DNA of 64,000 bases from Paraspadella gotoi (GCA_051294375.1 CM119267.1:1646268-1710267); one strand, 5' to 3'. Positions 43,290-54,289 are shown, counted from the stretch's first letter. The notes: generated from the letters alone by a model not told the origin. Numbers and translations: made by a program.

Positions 43290-44000
43290 TCGATGGCATA
43301 GTATCTTCGATTGAACACGGGCAGAAATTTTCTAGCAAAACGAGTCGAAATAACTATTAGATCATTTACGAACAGGAAAGTGATCGAGAACATCTCACTT
43401 TGCTATATCTCGAAGGAGGAGGCGATGGAGGAGCAGGAGGAAAAGAAAAGAAAAGACAATTTTATTCTTTTTTCTTCATCGGATTAAAAATCCCTTTTTT
43501 TCATTTTAAATACGAAAATTCTTTTTTTTCTCATGAATTTTTCTTCTTTCCTTTTTTTTTAAATTAATGTTTTTTCTTTTTTATTTATTATTTTTTTCTT
43601 TTCTCTTATTTCAAATATTCTCTCGTCTTTTTCTCTTTAATCCTCATACTGTTTTTTCTTTTTCTTTTTCTTTTCTTCTTTCCTTATTTTCACCTTTGAT
43701 TCTATGAAAATTAAAAATCAGACAAAAAAATATAAAAACAAAAAAGAATCTGAGATATAATCTCTCTTTTAAATTACGGTCAGAAACACTGATTTTTAAT
43801 TTCAGTTCCAAGTTAATTAAACAAACGAATCATTTCAGACTTTTTTTTTATCTTTACATCTTTTTGATTCCTTCTCTTTTTTTTCTCCAAGACTCAATAT
43901 ATCCTATCTCCTTTTTTCCTCTCTTCTCTTTTCCTCTCTCCTTTTTTCCTCTCTCCTTTTTTCCTCTCTCCTCCATCCATTTTTCCTTTAATGCTTCCGA
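43290..44000. other. AT-rich and pyrimidine-rich noncoding stretch
   Basis: T-rich and CTTTT-rich runs. No gene was seen. Confidence 0.6.
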
Positions 44001-44017
44001 TTCACTCCCTCTTCCTC

Positions 44018-44240
44018 TCCTCCTCCTCCTCCTCCTCCTCCTCCTTCTCCTCCTCCTCCTCCTCTTCCTCCTCCTCCCAATTTACCTCATTTCGTTTATC
44101 TTTCTTTCTCATCTCAGTTTCGGTTGTTGCCTCCTTTCTCGTCGTCGTCGTCGTCGTCGTCGTTATCTTTATCGTCTTCGTCGTCTTCGTTCTTGTTGTT
44201 ATGGTTGTTGTTGTCGTCGTCGTCGTCGTCATCATATCTT
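44018..44240 (+). repeat. (CTC)n then (GTC)n microsatellites
   Basis: CTC run at about 44018-44077 and GTC/GTT runs at 44140-44232. Long Ser-, Val- or Thr-rich frames on both strands are translated repeats. Confidence 0.95.
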
Positions 44241-44414
44241 TTTTTCAAAGTCGTTGTCATCTTTAGATCTTGTTATATCTTGTGATATCTTGTGATATCT
44301 TGTGGTAGAAATCGTAGAAATTTTTTCCCTCGAAAGTAAATTTTTAACAATTTTTATGTCATTTTACTTTTAAAAAATTATAAAAACGATTTTATTGGGA
44401 AAAACGTAAATCTT

Positions 44415-44588
44415 GTGATAGTGATAGTGATAGTGATAGTGGGAGTAATAGTGAGAGTGAGAGTGATAGTGAGAGAGATAGTGAGAGTGATAATGAGAGA
44501 GATAGTGAGAGTGATAGTAAGAGTGATAGTGAGAGAGATGGTGAGAGTGATAGTGAGAATGAGAGTGATAGTGTGATAGTGATAGTCT
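44415..44588 (+). repeat. (GATAGT/GAGAGT)n hexamer array
   Basis: About 28 hexamer-like units alternating GATAGT and GAGAGT with rare changes. The plus frame reads a Ser-Asp/Ser-Glu repeat open from 44382 to 44637, then a Val-rich end from the following GTC run, with no start codon. Confidence 0.9.
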
Positions 44589-44774
44589 TCATCGTCGTCG
44601 TCATCGTTGTCGTCGTCGTTGTCATCGTCGTCTCATAAGTTGACATCCTTTGACCTTAAACAAATACTCAATGTGTGCAGCACCAATTGTTAAAGTTGAG
44701 CTTTAATCCTCAGACAAGTTTGTAGTTTCAATTAGAAAGAGAAAATGTTTTTTAATTTTATCTTTTCGCGATTC

Positions 44775-44935
44775 CATCTTTCTTTTTGATTTCCTCCCTT
44801 TCGTCTTCTTTCTTTTTGACTTCCTCCCTTTCGTCTTCTTTCTTTATGACTTCCTCCCTTTCGTCTTCTTTCTTTTTGACTTCCTCCCTTTCGTCTTCTT
44901 TCTTTTTGACTTCCTCCCTTTCGTCTTCTTTCTTT
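44775..44935. repeat. 30-bp minisatellite, five-plus copies
   Basis: Unit TTTGACTTCCTCCCTTTCGTC followed by TTCTTTCTT. Copies are nearly identical. On the minus strand it is in frame as repeats of EREEVKKKED, ending DGIAKR and a stop. The open frame extends into the 45046-45739 gap. Confidence 0.9.
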
Positions 44936-45045
44936 TCTCTCCCTCCTCTTCTTCCCCCTCTTTCTCCTCCCATTCTTACACCTCTTTCTTCCCCTCTTTC
45001 TTCTACTATGCCTTCGCTTCTTCCTCCTCCTCTTCCTCCTCTTTC

Positions 45046-45739
45046 NNNNNNNNNNNNNNNNNNNNNNNNNNNNNNNNNNNNNNNNNNNNNNNNNNNNNNN
45101 NNNNNNNNNNNNNNNNNNNNNNNNNNNNNNNNNNNNNNNNNNNNNNNNNNNNNNNNNNNNNNNNNNNNNNNNNNNNNNNNNNNNNNNNNNNNNNNNNNNN
45201 NNNNNNNNNNNNNNNNNNNNNNNNNNNNNNNNNNNNNNNNNNNNNNNNNNNNNNNNNNNNNNNNNNNNNNNNNNNNNNNNNNNNNNNNNNNNNNNNNNNN
45301 NNNNNNNNNNNNNNNNNNNNNNNNNNNNNNNNNNNNNNNNNNNNNNNNNNNNNNNNNNNNNNNNNNNNNNNNNNNNNNNNNNNNNNNNNNNNNNNNNNNN
45401 NNNNNNNNNNNNNNNNNNNNNNNNNNNNNNNNNNNNNNNNNNNNNNNNNNNNNNNNNNNNNNNNNNNNNNNNNNNNNNNNNNNNNNNNNNNNNNNNNNNN
45501 NNNNNNNNNNNNNNNNNNNNNNNNNNNNNNNNNNNNNNNNNNNNNNNNNNNNNNNNNNNNNNNNNNNNNNNNNNNNNNNNNNNNNNNNNNNNNNNNNNNN
45601 NNNNNNNNNNNNNNNNNNNNNNNNNNNNNNNNNNNNNNNNNNNNNNNNNNNNNNNNNNNNNNNNNNNNNNNNNNNNNNNNNNNNNNNNNNNNNNNNNNNN
45701 NNNNNNNNNNNNNNNNNNNNNNNNNNNNNNNNNNNNNNN
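45046..45739. other. assembly gap (694 N)
   Basis: Entered from a TCC/CTT pyrimidine tract. Confidence 1.
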
Positions 45740-45983
45740 TCTCTGGTTTTCCGCATCATTTCAGCTCCACCCACAAAGGAGCCGCCACTCCTACACTCGC
45801 TCCACCCGCAAACCCGACTGGAGCCGCGCTAATGTCCCGACTTCGAATAAGAAACGAAGGAAACTCAAAATACTTCGCTTCATTATAAGGTTATCTTTGT
45901 CTTAATTAATAAATAATATAAATATCATCCTGTAATAATAAAAATAAGCTATATTGTCTCCGGTATCACGTTTCAAAGAAATG

Positions 45984-46257
45984 TTTCAATTACATAAAAG
46001 GACGACTCCCCTTAAGTATTACATCGGAAATTTTAACATTCAATTACATAAAAGGAAGAATACCCTTAAGTTTTACATCGGGGAATTTTAACATTCAATT
46101 ACATAAAAGGACGACTTCCCTTAAGTATTACATAGGGGAATTTTAACCTTCAATTACATAAAAGGACGACTTCCCTTAAGTTTTAACATTCAATTACATA
46201 AAAGGACGACTCCCCTTAATTAAGTATTACATCGGGGAATTTTAACATTCAATCACA
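45984..46257 (+). repeat. 55-bp minisatellite, about five copies
   Basis: Units begin TTCAATTACATAAAAGGACG, continue CCCTTAAGTATTACAT and end GGGGAATTTTAACA (starts near 45984, 46039, 46093, 46149, 46186). The fourth unit lacks ~18 bp. A partial sixth begins at 46247. Confidence 0.9.
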
Positions 46258-46539
46258 TTGCCCGTTGCTGTTCAGACCGGTCGAAAAAGTCTCTCTCCAT
46301 TTCTTGTAACGTTTTTCGCTCTTGTTTACGTTATTATGATACAATTTATCTTGAAGGGAATAAATGAATCAAACTTTGAAGACCCGAAGAAATTCAGTAA
46401 AGTTGTTGTTGTTGTTGTTGTTGTAGTCATCGTCGTTGTATTTTTTATATTGGTTCTATTGCTGTCATTAGGGCTTCTTTGTCGGCTTATTGTTGTTGTC
46501 TTCGTCGTTGTCGTTATCGTCGTCTTGGTCGGTCAATAG
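46258..46539 (+). CDS. hydrophobic open frame (93 aa), doubtful
   Basis: ATG at the very end of the minisatellite. It has a hydrophobic segment (LVTFFALVYVIMIQFIL), a polar loop (KGINESNFEDPKKFSK), then two Val-rich segments from GTT/GTC repeats. Three membrane-like helices would be predicted, but much of the hydrophobicity is repeat-derived. No family was recognised. Confidence 0.2.
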   Translation: MPVAVQTGRKSLSPFLVTFFALVYVIMIQFILKGINESNFEDPKKFSKVVVVVVVVVIVVVFFILVLLLSLGLLCRLIVVVFVVVVIVVLVGQ

Positions 46540-46818
46540 TTTGAATTTTAGGAAATTCTAGACGGGTACACTAAAAATAAATAAATCCGTGACATGAAAT
46601 TTTTAAACGATTTGACAGATTTGTGATAAACATACAGATTTTTCTTTCAAAGATCTACATTTTTTGTACCAATTATATCCTACGTTTGGACACTTACTAT
46701 GTCTTGTCACAAACTATCAATTCCTTTCCTTACCTCTCTTTCAACTCTCTTTCCTTTTCTTCTCTTTCCTTCCTTCTCTTCTCCCACCTTTCTTCCCTTT
46801 CCTCCCCTCCTTTTCTCC

Positions 46819-47403
46819 NNNNNNNNNNNNNNNNNNNNNNNNNNNNNNNNNNNNNNNNNNNNNNNNNNNNNNNNNNNNNNNNNNNNNNNNNNNNNNNNNN
46901 NNNNNNNNNNNNNNNNNNNNNNNNNNNNNNNNNNNNNNNNNNNNNNNNNNNNNNNNNNNNNNNNNNNNNNNNNNNNNNNNNNNNNNNNNNNNNNNNNNNN
47001 NNNNNNNNNNNNNNNNNNNNNNNNNNNNNNNNNNNNNNNNNNNNNNNNNNNNNNNNNNNNNNNNNNNNNNNNNNNNNNNNNNNNNNNNNNNNNNNNNNNN
47101 NNNNNNNNNNNNNNNNNNNNNNNNNNNNNNNNNNNNNNNNNNNNNNNNNNNNNNNNNNNNNNNNNNNNNNNNNNNNNNNNNNNNNNNNNNNNNNNNNNNN
47201 NNNNNNNNNNNNNNNNNNNNNNNNNNNNNNNNNNNNNNNNNNNNNNNNNNNNNNNNNNNNNNNNNNNNNNNNNNNNNNNNNNNNNNNNNNNNNNNNNNNN
47301 NNNNNNNNNNNNNNNNNNNNNNNNNNNNNNNNNNNNNNNNNNNNNNNNNNNNNNNNNNNNNNNNNNNNNNNNNNNNNNNNNNNNNNNNNNNNNNNNNNNN
47401 NNN
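46819..47403. other. assembly gap (585 N)
   Basis: Entered from a CTT-rich tract and left through (GA)n. Confidence 1.
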
Positions 47404-47421
47404 AGAGAGAGAGAGAGAGAG

Positions 47422-48450
47422 TTGACAAAACTCGTAAAAAAGGATAATAAATTTTTTTTAGTTGTTGAATTGGAGAAGAAGGAAGAAAACCAACGGAGAA
47501 AAACCAAAATAAAACAAAAAAGAATCGATGCCCGAATTTTTTCTTTTTTTTTCTTTCGTTTCTTTTTATTTATTTATTTATTTTCTCATTTTTTCTGATC
47601 AAAATTTTTTTCTTCTTTTATTCGACTTTTTAAAAATTTAAATCTAAAATGTTAATTCTTTTTCATTTTCTTCCTGAATTCAAAACTTTGGCTGACAAGC
47701 TTAATTGGCATTTTCAAGTTGCTTACCTTTTGCCATAAAGTTCTCTTACCTCTTCTTTTCTTTTTTAGCTAAATAATTTTTTTTTCATTTCCTTCATTAG
47801 ATCGAAGCCACGTCTTCTACCCACATCCCATTGCCCACAGCCTTCTGACCAAAGCCTTCTGACCACTTTGAGCGTCCCCATCTTTTTTTTTTACCCCTTT
47901 TATCTCTCTCTCTCTCTTCGCTTTCCTTCACTAATTTTTAATATATTTGAGTTCTAAGGTAGTAATTTAAAGACAAATATCTATCAAACCTTTAGATTTT
48001 CTTCCTCTCTTGTGAACTAATCATATTAGAGAGAAGCACAATACATACGTAATTCCGATTTATAAAATAATACTATACAAAAAACAACCGAACAAACAAA
48101 GACAAACAAACCCCCCCCTCCAAAAAAAGAGCTGGAAACTGATCGAATGCGCACCCTCCTCATCTCCGCCGCCAATTGAACTTTTTACCTCGCGACTCCT
48201 TTCAAAGGGTGAGAACACTCGGGATCACTGTGGGGAGGGTAAGCTCAAAAGAGAGGGCGCTGGGGTGAGGAAGAACGCTCGAAGTTGCAATTTATATAAA
48301 GAGTGTGACTTATGATTCTCTCAATCGAAAACGAAACATACTCATAATAAATTGAGAGAGAAAGCGTATTGAAATAACAACGACAACAACGAACGACGAA
48401 TGGTGAAATTGCGTTTGCAAGTCAAGAGGGTGAAGATAAATGCTATGGAG
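47422..48450. other. AT-rich noncoding stretch
   Basis: Poly-T and T-rich DNA to about 47900. A TATATAAAG box lies near 48292 and could be a core promoter on the plus strand, with no clear gene after it. Confidence 0.4.
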
Positions 48451-48469
48451 ACCCCCCGGAGCGGGGGGT
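48451..48469. other. perfect GC hairpin
   Basis: ACCCCCC (48451-48457) pairs with GGGGGGT (48463-48469) across a 5-base GGAGC loop. No U-tract follows. Confidence 0.7.
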
Positions 48470-48599
48470 TGACTAATATAGTGGTGAGTCACTTCGTCGA
48501 GGAGGAATTTTATCGAGGGATCAAAATTATACGTAATTAATAAAATATTAATAATTGATCATTTTGTTTTTAAAATCTCTCGTCGGCTTCTTTACTACA

Positions 48600-48950
48600 G
48601 TCTCTCTCTCTCTCCTCTCTACTCTCCTCATCTCCTCTCACTGAACTCGAGACCTCACCGCAAGCTTCCTCTTTGCTTCTTCATTCTTCTGTCATCCGCG
48701 TTTAATTACCTTTTTTATGCTTTTAAAATCGCCCTCTTTTGTTTTTGTGTCGCCACCCACTTATAACTCCTCCTCCTCTGTCTCCTCATCTCCCTCTCTC
48801 CTTCTCTCCCTTCTCTCCTTCTCCTCACTCTCTCATTCTCTTCACCCCTCTCCCTTCTCCTCTCTCGACCTCTCTCTCTCTTTCCGGCATACTCTTCTCT
48901 CGTCTCTCTCTCTCGGGATTNNNNNNNNNNNNNNNNNNNNNNNNNCCCCC
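48600..48950 (+). repeat. CT-rich tract with 25-N gap
   Basis: CTCTCTC and CTTCTC runs from 48600 to 48915. N from 48921 to 48945. Confidence 0.9.
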
Positions 48951-49462
48951 CCCTTCTGTCTGGCACCACCTGATGCCAGTTGAAGAGGATCTCCTTAATC
49001 CTCTTCTTTTCTTCTTCTTTTTTGTTTATTTTGTTTTGTTCTTTTGTTCGTCGGTGGCGCCTCTCGCGGCGTTTCGAGGCGACTTCCGGTGATTTGGTCG
49101 TCGAAATCAGATTCGAAGCGAGAAAATGGGGAATTAAATGGGGAAAGATGAGAGAAGAAATGGGGACTGAAATGGGAAAGAGATATATAGCCCGTTAGCC
49201 AAATCCACTGATACGAAAGAAAAAATTAATGATACGCAAACGATACGCCAATAAGAAAAATTTATAATACCATTTGAAAGAAAAACCAATGACGTTTTTA
49301 AAAAGTTCAAAATATTGCTTAAAAACGCTTTAAAAAATTCTCAAAATGCTATCCAAACCAGTAAAAAAAAATCTTAAAAGGAGAGTGATCTCGCCAGACG
49401 GCACTATCAAGGAATAGTTCGTACGGGCGAAACTCCATCTCCAGTCTCATTTTATTGATGAA
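48951..49462. other. noncoding stretch
   Basis: A GC-richer piece at 49055-49130 and AT-rich DNA after it. No gene was seen. Confidence 0.5.
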
Positions 49463-49910
49463 TTATTTTCGCCGGAGTTCGGCCATAACCTGTTCCGCGC
49501 CACAGTGCGCATTTATTATATGAACGCTTAAGATTAGGCGATGAACATTTATATTTTTGTAACTAAGTAGTAAGTACCATGGGGTGACGAGTTCCGTAGT
49601 CAAGATCTGCTTTTCCAATTCGGCCGCCGACTCGAAAGACGCCCTCGTCGTCAAGAAATGGATTGAACTGTTGAAGAGGCGAGGTTTGAAATGGATTGAA
49701 CTGCTGAAGAGGCGAGGTTTTCATCAGAAGCTCAGTTGTTGATGCTCTTGCGTCATGACATATTCTAACCTTGTTTTTGTCCGCGCTAAACACAACAAGT
49801 AGAGGAAGTATCCAAATAAGGATATCGGGATCGGGAACATCATTTACACGACGCTTCGAATGTTTGATATTGCGGGCGTAAAATACTAAAGATATTTCAC
49901 AATCGGTCAT
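49463..49910 (-). mobile_element. BEL/Pao LTR-retrotransposon fragment
   Basis: On the minus strand NPFLDDEGVFRVGGRIGKAD and GTRHPMVL match the conserved segment just before the integrase zinc finger of BEL/Pao polyproteins. After a frame slip, NVHRLILSVHIINAHCGAEQ followed by VMAELRRK supplies the H..H..C-type region. Upstream, KNKVRICHDA resembles the reverse-transcriptase entry motif but lies far too close, implying an internal deletion. The peptide TSPLQQFNPF is duplicated in tandem. No LTRs were seen. A dead remnant. Confidence 0.75.
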
Positions 49911-50402
49911 GACTCAACCTTTAAACTTTAAACTTTTAAACATTTTATGATATTAATCGATGAGTAAAAAAACAATTTTGATCGTGAGTTTATCAACTAA
50001 GAAATAAAATAAAACGCGTTACGTTAGATGTTTCATTTCAAATACAGTTGATAAAATTAAAACTTAGATGTTTCATTTCAAATACAGTTGATAAAATTAA
50101 AACTTGTCAGAATGAGTTGAGTTTGCGTATATTACTTTTTTCATCGCCAGAAAATTTGATTCAAAATTATTCTTTGTGCTAAATATCGACTGAGAGTTTT
50201 TCATGGAAAATGAGATTTTGTTTCAAAAAATGTGAAGGTTTAAGTTAAATATTCAAGTAAAACTTATTTGACTATAATTTCACACGAAATTCGTTTCTCT
50301 TTGAGTTTAGTATCGAATAATGAAAGCGTAATGAAAGCAAAATAATAACTCTCCATTTTGAGTTTCTTATTAATATCAAGAACATTAACTACATTCAGTA
50401 CA
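49911..50402. other. AT-rich noncoding stretch with 40-bp duplication
   Basis: A perfect 40-bp tandem duplication (TAGATGTTTCATTTCAAATA start) lies at 50025-50104. No gene was seen. Confidence 0.7.
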
Positions 50403-50512
50403 TTACTCTCTGGGTAAAGTTCTTTCGAGGCGAAGTCCCCCGAGGACTGACCCCTCGTTAGCCCACTCCTCCTCCTCCTCCTCCTCCTCCTCCACCCCCT
50501 CTTCAAGCCTAG

Positions 50513-50581
50513 AGGTCATCCCTGGGTGACCCTCGTCTCCGGCGGAGGTCAACCTCGCATTTTCAAGGTCATTAAAGGTCA
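50513..50581. promoter_or_regulatory. cluster of nuclear-receptor half-sites
   Basis: AGGTCA at 50513, 50546, 50566 and 50576, plus inverted TGACCC at 50527, all within 69 bp. The last two form a direct repeat with 4-bp spacing (DR4). The 50566 site is preceded by TCA, giving TCAAGGTCA, the extended monomer site of NR5A/ERR-type receptors. (CTC)n lies just upstream. The target gene is unknown. Confidence 0.4.
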
Positions 50582-50689
50582 TTTTTTGGGGCGCCGTCGG
50601 CATCGACGCCAACCAACGCCCACGTCCATGTGGGATTCCATTGCGTTGTCTGGCTGCCATCACCATAAAAAACTCTGCTCTCTCTTCGT

Positions 50690-50710
50690 ATCTCTTCTCA
50701 TCTCTTTCTC

Positions 50711-50746
<36 letters not shown>

Positions 50747-51070
50747 CTCTCCTCTCTCTCTTCTCTCTCTCTCTTCTTACATTTCTTTTCTCATTAAATC
50801 TAATTTTCCAAATTATCCCTTTCCCTATTCCCTTTCTTATCGAATATTCGGTCTTCAGGCTGGAAAGACCTCGCCGGAGGAAGAGAGAGAGAAGCAGAGA
50901 AAGGCAGNNNNNNNNNNNNNNNNNNNNNNNNNNNNNNNNNNNNNNNNNNNNNNNNNNNNNNNNNNNNNNNNNNNGGGGGTAAAAAGGCCATTTTGCCTTT
51001 TCCTTCGCCGTCGTTGGTTAACGACTGAGGATCTCAAAAATGGTTCTTTTTATTAGCTTTTCTGACCGTT
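50690..51070 (+). repeat. (CT)n tract and 67-N gap
   Basis: CTCTCT from 50690 to 50780, a noncoding bridge, then N from 50908 to 50974. Confidence 0.9.
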
Positions 51071-51077
51071 TCCATGT

Positions 51078-51091
51078 TGACCCCATGACCC
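51078..51091. promoter_or_regulatory. DR2 nuclear-receptor-like element
   Basis: TGACCC-CA-TGACCC is a perfect direct repeat of the half-site with 2-bp spacing, 0.5 kb from the 50.5-kb cluster. Confidence 0.3.
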
Positions 51092-51224
51092 CAAGTTGGC
51101 GCCATCTCCGGTGNNNNNNNNNNTAATGAAAGTGGGATTGAAAAAGATATATTAAAACCGAATAATTTAAAGTAAATAAGGAAAAACTACTCAAGAAACT
51201 TAAGAAGTGTTGAGAATAAAATCT

Positions 51225-51425
51225 AAGCAAAATAAAAGCAGATCACAATAAAAGCAGAGCAGAATAAAAGCAGAGCAGAGTAATAGAATCTTAACTTTTC
51301 GAATTTTGACGCAACTAAACCGAATTTTTCAGATATTAAGATTTATTTTTTTCTTAAGATATATTTTTATCTTAAGATTTATTTTTATCCTAAGATTTAT
51401 TTTTATGGGTCGATAGATTTTTTTT
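51225..51425. repeat. two short tandem repeats
   Basis: AATAAAAGCAGAGCAG occurs three times at 51230-51282. CTTAAGATTTATTTTTAT occurs four times at 51336-51405. Confidence 0.8.
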
Positions 51426-51539
51426 TTTAGGTCAGAGGTCAAAGATTATGAGAAATTAGTGACCCTTCTAGCAATGAGATACATAGGAGCGATAGGAATA
51501 AACAGAATCGATAGGAGCGAATTGAAAGGAAGGAAATAA

Positions 51540-51795
51540 AAAGAAGAAAAAAGAATGAAAAAGAAAAAAAAAGGGAAAAAAGGAAAAACGTGTTGAACTG
51601 TAAATGAGAATCATTTATGCACAAAACGTGGGACGCGAAAAGAAAGAAAAAGAAAGAAAAGGAAAGAAAAAGAAAAAGAAGAAAGAAAAAGAAAAAAAAG
51701 AAAGATAAACAAGAAAATGAAAAGAAATCAGAGAAAGAAAGAAAAAGAAAGAAAAGAAAAGAAAATAAAAACAAGAAAGAGAGAAAAAAACTGTT
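51540..51795. repeat. AAAGA/GAAAA purine tract
   Basis: AAGAAAGAAAAAG runs. The Lys-rich and Phe-rich frames are repeat artefacts. Confidence 0.9.
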
Positions 51796-51857
51796 TCTTA
51801 CTTCGATTTTGACTCAACCAAACGGAATGACATCCATTACCGGAGAAAAACAAATCG

Positions 51858-51911
51858 CTCTCTCTGCTCATTCCTCTCTCTTCTCTCTCTCTCTCTCTCT
51901 CTCTCTTCTTA

Positions 51912-51951
<40 letters not shown>

Positions 51952-52037
51952 CCTCTCTTCTCTCTCCTCTCTATCTCTCTCCTCTCTCTCTCTCTCTCTC
52001 TCTATCTCTCCCTCTTTCTTCTCCTCTCCTCTCTCTC

Positions 52038-52071
<34 letters not shown>

Positions 52072-52447
52072 CTCTTTCCTCTCTCTCCTCTCTCTCTCTT
52101 CTTCCTTCTCTCTCTCTCTCTCTCTGCTCTCTCCTCTCTCTCTCTCCCGCGTATTCTCTCTCTCGCTCTCTCGTCTCTCTCATCTATCTCTCTCTTCTCT
52201 CTCTCTCGATCTCTCATCTCTCTCTACTTTCTCTCTCTCGGCTCTCCTCTGTTCTCTTCTCTCTCTACTTCTCTTCTTCCTCTCTCTCATCCTTCTCTCT
52301 CTCTCTCGTCTTCTCCTCTCTCTCTCCTCTTTCCTCTCTCCTTCTCCTACTCCTCTCTCTCTCTCGTCTCTCTCCTCTCCTCTCTCTCTTCTCTCTCTCT
52401 CTTTCTCTCTCTCTTCTCCTCTTTCTCTCTCTCTCTCTTCTCTCTCA
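51858..52447 (+). repeat. ~590-bp (CT)n-rich tract
   Basis: CTCTCT runs with TCC, TTCC and CG interruptions, the longest uninterrupted CT tract here. All long Ser/Leu frames are artefacts. Confidence 0.95.
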
Positions 52448-52640
52448 TGGCTAATACTCAGAAGCTCGTATCAGCAGCCAAGCGTCCGGAGCAGCGTGCC
52501 GGCGGGCCGAGACGGCTGCCCCTTCTTCGGACTTACTTCGCTCGGCTATGCTTACGTCCTCTCCTACTTCCTTCTCACTTATCTCCCGTCCGCGGCGACT
52601 GCAAGCGTATCCGGTCTGGAGCCCAGCGGATAACTTACTC
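52448..52640 (+). CDS. possible exon between CT tracts, unidentified
   Basis: A GC-rich island. One frame starts MANTQKLVSAAKRPEQRAGG. Another reads CPFFGLTSLGYAYVLSYFLL and TYLPSAATASVSGLEPSG, which is membrane-like. An acceptor-like ATACTCAG lies at 52454. The two frames compete and neither is recognised. Confidence 0.2.
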
Positions 52641-52759
52641 CTTCTCTCTCTCTTACCCTCTCACTGCCGAGTCTCTTCTCTCTGCCTCCGAGCGGATCGA
52701 TTATGGTGATCGGCGAATCCCGGAAGTTTTTTTTGATATTTATATTATTGCAGCGGTCT

Positions 52760-54055
52760 TTTCACTATGTTGAACGAAAGAAAGAAAGAAAAAAAATTAA
52801 AGAACAGAACAGACAAAAAAAAACGAAGGAAAGAAAGAAAAACGAGAGAAAGCAGAAGAAAAAAAGAATGAACAAAAAAATATTAAAAATTGAGACAACA
52901 AATAAACCAATGAACAAAAAAATAATGGGGGAAATATTATGAAGAAATTCAACAGAAAATGAAATAACAACGGGAAACAGTTGTGAAACAAATTCTTTGC
53001 TATGATTGTTCCTATTTGTAATTCATAAGGTTTGCTAAAAATAATAATATTACTCAAAAAGATATAAAATCTTAAAACAAATAATGATTAAATATCCTGA
53101 AAACAATTGAAAATACGATAAAGAGAAATAATCAAAATTATATTATATACTATAATTGTGCATTTTTGTTTACACTGAGCAGACGTATTGAAGAAGTAAA
53201 ATAGTAGCAAAAATTTAAAAATCAAGTAGAATCAAAATTCGAGCTTGACCTGTGAAATTCTTAAAAAAAAAATTTGTTGTTTCTTCAATTTAAATAATTA
53301 GGCTTTAAAAAAAAGATATTGCATAAGTAACTTGCTTTTATAAAATAAACAATTACTTACTTTTAATTGATAATGCGAAGAAGTGGGAAAAACTCGTTTT
53401 ATGGGTAAAATTAACTTTTGCCGGTTCTCAAGTTGCATTGATGTCTAATTGAATATAACGACCACTTGGTGATAATCAGTTGTGTTAAAGACCTCTAAAA
53501 TTTGTACTAGAAAACTTCAACGAAGTAATGGTTTAAATATTTTTCGATTGTATAGTTTAAAAAAAAAACGGCATACTGTTCATGAATAACTATTCAAAGT
53601 TTTGATTGCCAACTGTTAACTAGCCTTTAAATGAACAGGGGGTTATGAAGCTTTTTAAAAAAAACTTGCGCTTCAGAAAAATAATATTTTTAATGCCAGC
53701 GGAAAATTTGTTGAGAGAGAAATTAAAGCGAGGGAGATGGAATGACAAAAAATAATACATTAACATGAAAAAAAAAAACAAAGAGAGACTAGAAACTTAG
53801 GAGGAGTAAGACGGCAAGAGCAGAGAAGTAAGAGAGAGAGAGAGAGATTAGAGAGGAGCGAGAGATCCAGCGCCCCGATCCGCTCGGAACTTCGACCGCG
53901 AGAAAAGAAGCCAGAGCTCGAACCATCGACGAGAGGAGAAAAATCTCCCCGATCCGCTGCGGAAAGAAGCCCGAAAGGAGAAGGTGTCGGTCTGCTAGCC
54001 GCGCGCCGCTCGCTCGTCTTGGACGGCCCTGCGTCGGGAGAGCTGGTATATGACT
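52760..54055. other. AT-rich noncoding stretch
   Basis: AAAGA-rich start, A/T-rich middle, and a GC-rich island at 53860-54055 in which CCCCGATCCGCT occurs twice about 75 bp apart. An Arg-rich frame crosses the island. No gene was recognised. Confidence 0.5.
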
Positions 54056-54202
54056 CCTCCTCTCTTACCTCTCTTCTCTCTCTCTCTCATCTCTCATCTC
54101 TGCTCTCTCTCATATCTCTCTTCTCTCTCTCTCTCCTCTCTCTCTCCCTCTTTCCTCTTCCTCTCTCTCTCTCCTCTCAATCTCTCTTCCTCTCTCTCTC
54201 TA

Positions 54203-54238
<36 letters not shown>

Positions 54239-54256
54239 TCTGCTCTCTCTCTCTAA

Positions 54257-54289
<33 letters not shown>

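Noticed and set aside
43184-43393. Proline-run protein on the minus strand
   Set aside because: The poly-Pro is the (CGG)n repeat; flanks show no conserved features.
44758-47598. Frames of 230-350 residues spanning runs of N
   Set aside because: Most of their length is unknown bases; only the 30-bp minisatellite end was kept as an observation.
51617-52773. 338- and 274-residue Ser/Leu-rich frames
   Set aside because: Direct translation of a ~590-bp (CT)n tract and its flanks.
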